Below, in pieces: positions 6,706 through 13,451 of a DNA stretch of 16,281 bases (position 1 is the first letter of the stretch; the number at the start of each line of letters is the position of its first letter). A program made the position numbers and the translations under genes. The notes under the pieces were generated by a model. That model was not told where the DNA came from and searched no databases. It worked only from the letters and a program-made list of their open reading frames with translations. Source of the stretch: Bacillota bacterium (GTDB lineage Bacteria; Vulcanimicrobiota; JAMDEM01); NCBI GenBank assembly GCA_023486985.1, contig JAMDEM010000133.1, forward strand, positions 1 through 16,281, read 5' to 3'.

Positions 6706-7405
6706 CATGAAACTAACCGGAAAAATTTTAACTGGCACTTTTTTAATTCTGGTCTTTCTAATTTTTACAGGCGCCGCAAAAACAGTCATTGCAGCCCCCT
6801 CACCCTTGCCCCTTCCCCGATGGGGAGAGGAAACAGATAAAACATCATTTCCCTGTTTGGGCGGGAATAAAGATGAATGGATTATCGCCGCTAGCGCCCG
6901 TTCCCAGAACGGGCAGGTCATTGCGAGGAGCGTAGTGACGAAGCAATCTAATAAAAACCCTCCAAAGAAAAAGAAGAAAAGCTATATAGTAAAATGGGAA
7001 AGCCCGTCACTTATGCAATTTTTCCCGCCTGCAGAAATGAAGCTAAGCATTGCTTTAAGAAGAGCCAGGCTTCACCTGCCGGTTTACCGGATAGGCGTTG
7101 CTCACAACGGATTTTACAGGGCTGCCCTGGTGCATTTCTGGGCGGGAAAATCAAAATCAAGAAAACTTATTGAAGCTCAGGCTTTAAGAATAATACTGAC
7201 AGCCTTCCGCACAGACCCATCTTTATCCGAAGTTGATATTGTTGCAATCTCCCAAAGGCAGACCGAAGAATTCAAGCCGGATGTTCTTTTCAGCGTCATG
7301 GCTGAAAGAAAGATTCTGCCGAAAATCAAATACAATAAACTGACTACTTACTGGATTCTGCACCAGTTTGGCATGGTGCGCTATTCCCCGGAGCTGAATC
7401 CGTGA
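6695..7405 (+). CDS. Secreted protein of unknown function with a repeat-derived linker
   Basis: I do not recognise the family. The 236-residue product begins with a signal peptide (hydrophobic stretch TGTFLILVFLIFTGAA, likely cut after VIAA near residue 30). A linker of about 60 residues follows, encoded largely by dispersed repeat DNA (6795-6830 and 6896-6949), then KKKKK. The folded part is probably residues 96-236, with alternating strands and helices and an RALVHFW...ALRIILTAF core; it ends in QFGMVRYSPELNP. The frame overlaps the preceding gene by 11 bases, so translation is coupled. ATG 6707 (four codons later) is an alternative start; neither has a strong ribosome binding site. A decayed second copy of the 3' end lies at 7492-7547, so the domain once existed twice here. 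Export to periplasm or surface is inferred from the signal peptide. Confidence 0.65.
   Translation: MTGNMKLTGKILTGTFLILVFLIFTGAAKTVIAAPSPLPLPRWGEETDKTSFPCLGGNKDEWIIAASARSQNGQVIARSVVTKQSNKNPPKKKKKSYIVKWESPSLMQFFPPAEMKLSIALRRARLHLPVYRIGVAHNGFYRAALVHFWAGKSKSRKLIEAQALRIILTAFRTDPSLSEVDIVAISQRQTEEFKPDVLFSVMAERKILPKIKYNKLTTYWILHQFGMVRYSPELNP
6795..6830. repeat. C-rich dispersed-type repeat inside the secreted-protein gene
   Basis: CCCCTCACCCTTGCCCCTTC followed by CCCGATGGGGAGAGG contains the stem CCCC-GAT-GGGG. Sequences of this kind (CCCTCACCC...CCCC...GGGGAGAGG) are common intergenic repeats in many bacterial genomes, to my knowledge. Here it is read as PSPLPLPRWGEE, directly after the signal peptide. 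Confidence 0.6.
6896..6949. repeat. GTCATTGCGAGG-type palindromic repeat inside the secreted-protein gene
   Basis: A perfect stem GCCCGTTC (6896-6903) / GAACGGGC (6907-6914) is followed by a sequence starting GTCATTGCGAGGAGCG and ending GACGAAGCAATCT (6917-6949), with ATTGC...GCAAT ends. This is a well-known type of dispersed repeat in metagenome-assembled and environmental bacteria. Here it keeps the frame open and is translated as QVIARSVVTKQSN. Confidence 0.7.
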
Positions 7406-7439
7406 ATCTGAGGTTTAATCAACTCGAAAATTGGTAATA

Positions 7440-7469
7440 ATGACAAAAGGGACTCTAATCTGCTATAAT
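7440..7469 (+). promoter_or_regulatory. Promoter of the radical SAM gene
   Basis: ATGACA (7440-7445), 18 bases, then TGC-TATAAT with the perfect -10 at 7464-7469 and an extended -10 TG. Transcription would begin near 7476, giving a leader of about 93 bases that contains the gene remnant at 7492-7547. Confidence 0.65.
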
Positions 7470-7491
7470 GTATTAACAAGTTTTCTTTACC

Positions 7492-7547
7492 TTCTGGCTC
7501 CTATACGAATTTGGCATGGTCTACCTTCGCCGGAGCTGAAGCCTTAA
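7492..7547 (+). pseudogene. Remnant of a second copy of the secreted protein's 3' end
   Basis: This stretch reads FWLLYEFGMVYLR, then after a one-base deletion ELKP and stop, against YWILHQFGMVRYSPELNP at the end of the gene stopping at 7405. TTTGGCATGGT occurs at 7366-7376 and 7510-7520, and CCGGAGCTGAA at 7388-7398 and 7530-7540. It is untranslatable as it stands and lies in the leader of the radical SAM gene. Similarity before 7492 is faint, so most of the copy is gone or has diverged. Confidence 0.6.
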
Positions 7548-7568
7548 ATACAGCAAAGGAGCCCGTTT

Positions 7569-9065
7569 ATGAAAATTCTTTTAGTATATCCGGAATTCCC
7601 GGACACTTTCTGGAGCTTTAAGCATGCCCTGAAATTTATCTTTAAAAAGTCTCACAGTCCTCCCCTTGGATTACTGACTGTTGCCGCCATGCTTCCGGAA
7701 GAATGGGAAAAAAAACTTGTAGATATAAACACAGACAAACTGAAAGATGACGACCTTAAGTGGGCTGACCTTGTTTTTATAAGCGCCATGATCGTTCAAA
7801 AAGAATCTGTGATGAAAATTATCGCCAGGTGCAAAAAATCAGGCGTTAAGGTTGTAGCCGGCGGTCCTCTTTTTACGACCACGCCTGAAGAATTCAGTGA
7901 TGTTGACTACTTAGTGCTTAATGAAGCTGAAATCACATTGCCACTGTTTTTGGAAGACTTTAAAAAAGGCTGTGCAAAACGCATTTATACCTCCGATCAA
8001 TGGGCTGACATAAAAACGACACCCCAGCCGGTATGGAAGCTTATTAACATGAAAAAATATGCGTTAATGAACATCCAGTATTCGCGCGGTTGTCCTTTTA
8101 ACTGCGAATTCTGCGATATTACCCTCTTGTATGGGCACTCGCCGCGAACAAAAGATAAAGACCAGATAATAAAGGAGCTTGAAAATATTTATTCCCATGG
8201 CTGGAGAGGCGCAGTATTTTTTGTTGATGATAATTTTATCGGCAATAAAAGAAAGTTAAAAAATGAAATTCTTCCCGCTATTATTGAATGGATGGAGAAA
8301 AAGAAACATCCCTTTACCTTTGTTACACAGGCATCTATAGAGCTTTCCGATAACGAGGAACTTATGCAGTTAATGGCAAAAGCGGGATTCAATACTGTCT
8401 TCATCGGCATTGAAACTCCCAATGAAGAAAGTTTAGCGGAGTGCAACAAATCCCAGAATAAGAACCGTGATTTAATCGCCAGTGTCAAAAGGATTCAGAA
8501 TTTCGGTTTTCAGGTGCAGGCAGGATTTATTGTGGGCTTTGACAGCGATCCAGTTTCAATTTTTGAAACAATGATAAAATTCATCCAGAAAAGCGGAATT
8601 GTCACAGCAATGGTTGGCATCCTGCATGCCCTGCCAAAAACAAAACTCCATCAGCGTCTTAAAAAAGAAAAACGTTTGCTGGAAGATACTACCGGCAACA
8701 ACACGGATTTCTCCGTCAACTTCATTCCAAAAATGAACTACGAAGTGCTTATCAAGGGTTACAAAAATATTCTACAAACCGTTTATTCACCTAAACATTA
8801 CTATGAAAGAGTAAAAACATTCTTACGGGAATACAAGCCTATGCAGAAAAAAATGTACCGCTTTAGTTTCAGATATCCCGGTGCCTTGTTTAAATCCATA
8901 GTTCTGCTTGGAATACTGGGCAAAGAAAGATTCCAGTACTGGGGGCTCTTTTTCTGGACCATGTTCAAGCACCCGCGGCTCCTGCCAATGGCGATGACCT
9001 TTGCAGTTTACGGATTTCATTTTAGAAAGATTTTTGAAAAATTCTTGCAAAGCCCGCTTTCTTAA
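7569..9065 (+). CDS. B12-binding radical SAM protein (DUF4070-type)
   Basis: Residues 1 to about 135 look like the cobalamin-binding Rossmann domain (MKILLVYPEFPDTFW, HSPPLGLLTVAAMLP, VVAGGPLFTT). The radical SAM core follows with C175-x3-C179-x2-C182 in SRGCPFNCEFCD, which holds the 4Fe-4S cluster that cleaves S-adenosylmethionine; FFVDDNFIGNK and FIGIETPNEESL are typical of the TIM-barrel. The last 150 residues match the DUF4070 extension as I remember it. Total length, 498, is usual. Relatives include enzymes that methylate unreactive carbons, such as the hopanoid C-2 methylase, but many have no known substrate and none is assigned here. The ATG has AAGGAG (7556-7561) 7 bases upstream. It has its own promoter and is convergent with the methyltransferase gene downstream, with only 48 bases between. 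Confidence 0.88.
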   Translation: MKILLVYPEFPDTFWSFKHALKFIFKKSHSPPLGLLTVAAMLPEEWEKKLVDINTDKLKDDDLKWADLVFISAMIVQKESVMKIIARCKKSGVKVVAGGPLFTTTPEEFSDVDYLVLNEAEITLPLFLEDFKKGCAKRIYTSDQWADIKTTPQPVWKLINMKKYALMNIQYSRGCPFNCEFCDITLLYGHSPRTKDKDQIIKELENIYSHGWRGAVFFVDDNFIGNKRKLKNEILPAIIEWMEKKKHPFTFVTQASIELSDNEELMQLMAKAGFNTVFIGIETPNEESLAECNKSQNKNRDLIASVKRIQNFGFQVQAGFIVGFDSDPVSIFETMIKFIQKSGIVTAMVGILHALPKTKLHQRLKKEKRLLEDTTGNNTDFSVNFIPKMNYEVLIKGYKNILQTVYSPKHYYERVKTFLREYKPMQKKMYRFSFRYPGALFKSIVLLGILGKERFQYWGLFFWTMFKHPRLLPMAMTFAVYGFHFRKIFEKFLQSPLS

Positions 9066-9076
9066 TTATAATTTTA

Positions 9077-9096
9077 GCGGAACCTTTTAAGCTCGC
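9077..9096. repeat. Dispersed repeat related to 4108-4127
   Basis: GCGGAACCTTTTAAGCTCGC differs from 4108-4127 at two of 20 bases. It sits in the 48-base gap between two convergent genes. No terminator hairpin with a T-run is visible there. Confidence 0.5.
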
Positions 9097-9113
9097 GATA
9101 ACCCGGGGTTTGT

Positions 9114-10019
9114 TTATTTCTCCAGAAATATCATTACAGAAGTAAAAATCGTCTTGCCCTGTTGAAGAATGAAATAAGGAGTCAGGTGTTCTTCCATCGG
9201 GTGCATGCTTATTTTCTCAAACCAGATTCTCTCTATATCAAAAGAAATTTTTTCAACCGCCTTCATGCCTGATTCGGCTATAAGTTTCTTTAGTTCATCA
9301 TAATCAAAATATCTTTTATCTTTAACATTATTCAAAATTAATTCAGTTGTTATTGCCGCAATCCCGCCCTTTTTTAATACCCGGGCAATTTCATGTACTC
9401 CTTCAAGTCTTTTCGAATAATTTCCAAAGTGTTCGATTGAAGAGAGGCAGAAAATCAAATCAAAAGTTTCATCGGGAAACTCAAGCTTCCTTGCATCCAT
9501 ACGCATAACCTTAAGATGCTCCTGTTTAAAAGGAAAAGGAGAAAACTTCTCGGGCGTTGTCAGCATGGAAGGGTCGGCAAAACCTCCGCTTTTCTGGTAA
9601 AACTGCCCCTTATAAATATCAGTGGCATAAACCAGCGCTATATTGTTGGCAAGGTAGAAAATCACCGGTTCATGGCCGCAGGCAACTCCAAGAGCAGTGC
9701 TGTCTTCTTTAATTACTCCCAGCTTTTTAAAGCCATAAAGAGTCTGGGCATACTCCCATAGTTTCCTGTGCATAAAATCCAGAGGCTCACCCATATCCTT
9801 CAGGCAGTCCAGCCATTCACTGTTTCCCCAGTTCGACGGATTAATTATCGTATTGAGATTAACACCTGGAATCCTCCGGATTTTTTCTTTCTCCGGCTGC
9901 CACTTTTCAAGATTAGAAATACATTCTTTAATAAGAAGAGGCGTAAGCTTCCTGTATCTTCTGTCATTTAACGTATACCAGATCCTGCCGCCCACAGTTC
10001 TTATTTTTGAAAGATTCAC
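9114..10019 (-). CDS. Class I SAM-dependent methyltransferase
   Basis: The 301-residue product has a Rossmann methyltransferase core from about residue 100. Motif I is present but altered: TALGVACGHEP (108-118) in place of the common LDxGCGxG. Motif II region RMDARKLEFPDETFDLIFCLSSIEHF and the later HEIARVLKKGGIAAITTE are the classic Methyltransf_11 pattern with the Asp-Leu-Ile and Leu-Lys-x-Gly-Gly elements. The N-terminal 90 residues are specific to this protein and may select the substrate, which I cannot name. Conserved relatives are often in sugar or surface-polymer loci, but nothing here proves that. It starts at GTG with AGGGG 6 bases upstream, a weaker site than its neighbours. It is divergent from the TPR-CHAT genes across a 150-base gap. 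Confidence 0.82.
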   Translation of the reverse strand: MNLSKIRTVGGRIWYTLNDRRYRKLTPLLIKECISNLEKWQPEKEKIRRIPGVNLNTIINPSNWGNSEWLDCLKDMGEPLDFMHRKLWEYAQTLYGFKKLGVIKEDSTALGVACGHEPVIFYLANNIALVYATDIYKGQFYQKSGGFADPSMLTTPEKFSPFPFKQEHLKVMRMDARKLEFPDETFDLIFCLSSIEHFGNYSKRLEGVHEIARVLKKGGIAAITTELILNNVKDKRYFDYDELKKLIAESGMKAVEKISFDIERIWFEKISMHPMEEHLTPYFILQQGKTIFTSVMIFLEK

Positions 10020-10132
10020 TTTTTACCCCTGCTTTGCAGTTTATGACATGGATAATTCCTAGTTCTTTTTAACGCAAACTTTTTCCTTTCTTTTGTTTTA
10101 ATCAGAAGGAGCGCCCGCCTTCTTGCAGAAGC

Positions 10133-10155
10133 TTTTAAAGAAATTATCTTTAAAA
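10133..10155. promoter_or_regulatory. Inverted repeat upstream of the first TPR-CHAT gene
   Basis: TTTTAAAG (10133-10140), seven bases, CTTTAAAA (10148-10155) form a perfect 8-bp dyad ending three bases before AGGGGG (10158-10163), the ribosome binding site. It may be an operator or an RNA hairpin. Other short stems (AGAAGG / CCTTCT near 10105-10124) lie just upstream. I found no convincing promoter in this 150-base gap on either strand. Confidence 0.4.
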
Positions 10156-10169
10156 ACAGGGGGCATAAA

Positions 10170-13100
10170 ATGAGTTCAAAGCCGCTTCAAAAACAACTGA
10201 AAAGAAAAAAAGATACCGTATTTCTAACAAGCGCTTTTTTTCTTGCTGCTCTTATTTTGATTTTTGTTCTCTCTCCCCCTGCACATTCCCAGAGCACTGA
10301 CCAAACTGTCACTATGATGAATGAGGCATATCAGCTTTACTACGACGGCAAATTCTCCGAGGCAGTGAAAAAGTTCGAAGAATGCTTTAAAATTTACGAA
10401 AAATCAAATAACAAAGCAGGCATGGGAGAAACGCTTGGTAATATAGGAATGCTGTATTATTACCTGAGTGACTACCGCAAGTCACTTGATTACAGCCAGA
10501 AATCACTTAACATCTATACGGAACTGGGCGATAAAAAGCGCATTGGAATAGTCCTTAGCAATATCGGGCTGGCTTACTCTTCTTTCGGCGATTATCAGAA
10601 AGCACTTGATTACTATCAGAAAGCATTGAATATCGCTCTGGAGACAGGAGACAAAAACGGCATAGGGGTAGCCTACACAAATATCGGGGTTGCTTATATT
10701 TCTTTGGGCGACTATCTGAAAGCACTGGATTATCATCAAAAAGCGCTTAAAATTTTTGAAGAACTGAATGACAAAAGTGGCGCCGGGAAATCTCTTAACA
10801 ATATCGGACTGGTTTATGAATCTCTTGGGGAATACCAAAAGGCATTGGATTATTACCAGCAGTCCCTGAAAATTTATAACGAGATTGGCAATAAATTAGA
10901 TGTCAGAAGCGTTCTTAACAACATGGGGACAATCAATTATTCCCTGGGAAATTACCAGCAGGCGCTTGACTACTTTCAGCAGGTTATTAAACTTGATGAA
11001 GATTTTGAGGACAAAAACGGCGTTGGAGACGACCTGCTCAATATAGGCTATATTTATTTTTCTTCAGGCGATTACGCGAAAGCCCTTGATTATTTTCAAA
11101 AGGCACTTAAGATTAAAGAGGAAACGGGGGACAAAAGCGGAGTGGAATCCGATTTTACCAGTATCGGTTTAGTTCATTATTCACTCGGTGACTACCGGAA
11201 ATCACTTGATTACCATCAGAAGGCATTGAATATCGCTCTGCAAATTGGAAATAAAAGCGGCGCGGCGAATTGTTTCACAAACATCGGAGTGGTTTATCGT
11301 TCCCTGGGAGACTATCAAAAAGCCCTGTATTTTTACCAAAATGCGCTTAAAATTTTTGAAGACACCGGGGATAAAGACGGAATCGGAAGCGCTCTTAACA
11401 ATATGGGTTCTGTTTATTATTATCTCAGCGACTATGAAAAAGCACTTGATTACTATCAGAGGGCTTTAAAGATTGAGGAAGAGATCGGCAATAAAAAAGG
11501 TATAATGGTAAACTTATCCGCTTTGGGGGTTATCTATTATTCTCTGGGAGACGACCGGAAGGCACTTGATTATCAACAGAAAGCCCTGAAGATTGCCGAA
11601 GAAACCGGTAATAGAAATGTGACCGGCGACGCCCTTAACAATATCGGACTGGTCTACGATCACCTCGGTGAACACCAGAAGGCGCTGGATCAGTACATGA
11701 GGGCTTTTAAAATTTATGAGGAAATCGGGGACAGGAGCGGCATGGGAAGTGCCAGCGATAATATAGGTTTGCTCTATTATCTTCTCGGTGATTACGCAAA
11801 ATCTTTAGATTACTACCAGAAAGCGCTTAAGATTTATGAGGAGATTGGAGACGCGGATGGAACCTGTAAGAGTCTGTCGGGAGTAGGTCTTTCATATAAA
11901 GGACTTAAAAAAGCTGATGAGGCTATTGACATACTTTCAAGAGCCGTAAAAGCTCTTGAGGAAATCAGGGGAAAACTAAAAGTTGAAGAGCAAAAAACCA
12001 GTTTTATGCAAAACAAATTGATTCTTTATGAAGAGCTGATAGAACTGCTTTTGCAAAAGGGCAGGGATGAAGATGCCTGGGAATATACTGAAAGAGCAAA
12101 AGCAAGAACATTTCTGGATATGCTTGGCAACCAGAAAATAGATTTTAAAGCCGGAGCCTCCCTGGATATTATGAATAAAGAAGAGGAGCTTTCGCAGGAA
12201 ATCACGGCTGCCATGTCTGATATTCAAAAAGAAAATAATACTGAAAATGCAGAAAAACTTCGCCTGCACTTAAAAGAACTGAAAAAGGAATATGAGGATA
12301 CCCTTGAGAAACTGAAAATCTCCAATCCGGAGTATGCATCATTTAAAACCGTTGAAGTTTCATCCCTCAAGGAAATTCAGAAAAACCTGGATGCCGGTAC
12401 ACTTCTTCTTGAATACTTCACTGGCTTAAAGAAAAGCTATCTCTTCATTGTGGATAAAAGCAGCATTAAAGTTGTGGAAATTCCGGAAAATGAAAACCAG
12501 CTGGAGGAAAAAATTTCCGAAGTTTTAAAAAGAGTTGCCGGGAAAGCACCGCTGAAAGAGGAATTAACATCACTTTCAAATATCCTTATCAAACCCGCCT
12601 GGGAAAGTATGAAAGGTAAAAGCAAACTTATCATCATTCCCCATTCCTCCCTTCACTACCTGCCATTTGCCATGCTTGTAGATTCAAAGGGAGACTACCT
12701 TATTGAAAACTTTCAGATTCTAACCCAGCCTTCAGCTTCAGTATGGCTGCTATGCATTAAAAAGCCTAAGGAAAAGGGAGAAAAACTTGCCGCTTATGCT
12801 ATAGGAGATATCTCCATCAGCTTTGGAGGAAAAACTAAAAGCCAAAAAGCAGTATCGGTAAGAGGCACTCCGGTAATGTCTGACGAGATACTGCGTGGAG
12901 GTCTTCCTCCATTGCCGGGAACAAAAGAAGAAGTGGAAGAAATAGCCCGGATTTATGCCGGAGGAAAAATTTTTGTCGGGAAAAAAGCTACCATAGAAGA
13001 TGTTAAAAAAAATGCAGCTAAAGGAACTCTGGTGCACTTTGCCACTCACGGGATTCTTGATTCATCTTATCCCCTCTTCTCAGGTCTGGTATTCTCCGAC

Positions 13101-13451
13101 GGGATTCTCACCACATCGGATATTTTTGGACTTGACCTGAAAGCAAATTTAGTGGTTCTTTCCGCCTGTAATACTGCCGGAGGCAGGATTTCTAACGGTG
13201 ATGAAATCGTCGGCATATCAAGAGCCTTCATGTATGCCGGAACGCCTACAGTAATAGCAACCCTCTGGAGCATCGCTGATGTTTCCACCGCTGAGCTGAT
13301 GCAGGATTTTTACAAGAGGTTGAAACAGGGCAAATCCAAGGGCGCTGCCTTACAGGAAGCACAAAAAGACATGCTGAAAAATTCTGAATACTCCCACCCT
13401 TATTACTGGGCGCCTTTTTTACTTATAGGTGACGGAGGAGATATAAAATGA
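10170..13451 (+). CDS. Secreted TPR-CHAT protein 1 (putative caspase-like protease)
   Basis: The 1093-residue product starts with a Sec-type signal peptide: basic KRKK, hydrophobic core near residues 19-34, cleavage site AHS before Gln. There is no lipobox cysteine. Residues 91-570 are twelve 40-residue tetratricopeptide repeats of the NIGxxYxSLGDYxKALDYYQKALKI type, flanked by one degenerate unit on each side. A helical linker (GKLKVEEQKT, ERAKARTFLDMLG, a likely coiled coil near 665-715) leads to a CHAT domain. Its caspase-like dyad is intact: His960 in HFATHG and Cys1000 in LSACNTAG; AGTPTVIATLWSI and YYWAPFLLIGDGG complete the domain. CHAT proteins are cysteine proteases of the caspase/separase clan, usually controlled by partner binding to the repeats. 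The target is unknown. The stop overlaps the start of the next, paralogous gene. Start chosen by AGGGGG six bases upstream and the signal peptide. Confidence 0.9.
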   Translation: MSSKPLQKQLKRKKDTVFLTSAFFLAALILIFVLSPPAHSQSTDQTVTMMNEAYQLYYDGKFSEAVKKFEECFKIYEKSNNKAGMGETLGNIGMLYYYLSDYRKSLDYSQKSLNIYTELGDKKRIGIVLSNIGLAYSSFGDYQKALDYYQKALNIALETGDKNGIGVAYTNIGVAYISLGDYLKALDYHQKALKIFEELNDKSGAGKSLNNIGLVYESLGEYQKALDYYQQSLKIYNEIGNKLDVRSVLNNMGTINYSLGNYQQALDYFQQVIKLDEDFEDKNGVGDDLLNIGYIYFSSGDYAKALDYFQKALKIKEETGDKSGVESDFTSIGLVHYSLGDYRKSLDYHQKALNIALQIGNKSGAANCFTNIGVVYRSLGDYQKALYFYQNALKIFEDTGDKDGIGSALNNMGSVYYYLSDYEKALDYYQRALKIEEEIGNKKGIMVNLSALGVIYYSLGDDRKALDYQQKALKIAEETGNRNVTGDALNNIGLVYDHLGEHQKALDQYMRAFKIYEEIGDRSGMGSASDNIGLLYYLLGDYAKSLDYYQKALKIYEEIGDADGTCKSLSGVGLSYKGLKKADEAIDILSRAVKALEEIRGKLKVEEQKTSFMQNKLILYEELIELLLQKGRDEDAWEYTERAKARTFLDMLGNQKIDFKAGASLDIMNKEEELSQEITAAMSDIQKENNTENAEKLRLHLKELKKEYEDTLEKLKISNPEYASFKTVEVSSLKEIQKNLDAGTLLLEYFTGLKKSYLFIVDKSSIKVVEIPENENQLEEKISEVLKRVAGKAPLKEELTSLSNILIKPAWESMKGKSKLIIIPHSSLHYLPFAMLVDSKGDYLIENFQILTQPSASVWLLCIKKPKEKGEKLAAYAIGDISISFGGKTKSQKAVSVRGTPVMSDEILRGGLPPLPGTKEEVEEIARIYAGGKIFVGKKATIEDVKKNAAKGTLVHFATHGILDSSYPLFSGLVFSDGILTTSDIFGLDLKANLVVLSACNTAGGRISNGDEIVGISRAFMYAGTPTVIATLWSIADVSTAELMQDFYKRLKQGKSKGAALQEAQKDMLKNSEYSHPYYWAPFLLIGDGGDIK
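10440..11879 (+). repeat. Twelve tandem 120-bp TPR units in TPR-CHAT gene 1
   Basis: Each unit is exactly 120 bases with no indels and encodes one TPR with an extended 40-residue period, longer than the canonical 34. Such units (the NIG...GDK type) form the same helical hairpins with longer helices or loops. Units are diverged at DNA level, more than in the middle of gene 2. Confidence 0.9.

Noticed and set aside
9066..9113. Bidirectional terminator between the convergent radical SAM and methyltransferase genes
   Set aside because: AACCCGGGGTT is too tight to form a stable loop and no T-run follows a stem on either strand.
13067..13288. Minus-strand open frames inside the TPR-CHAT genes
   Set aside because: They are shadows opposite conserved CHAT or TPR sequence, without ribosome binding sites or protein family signatures.
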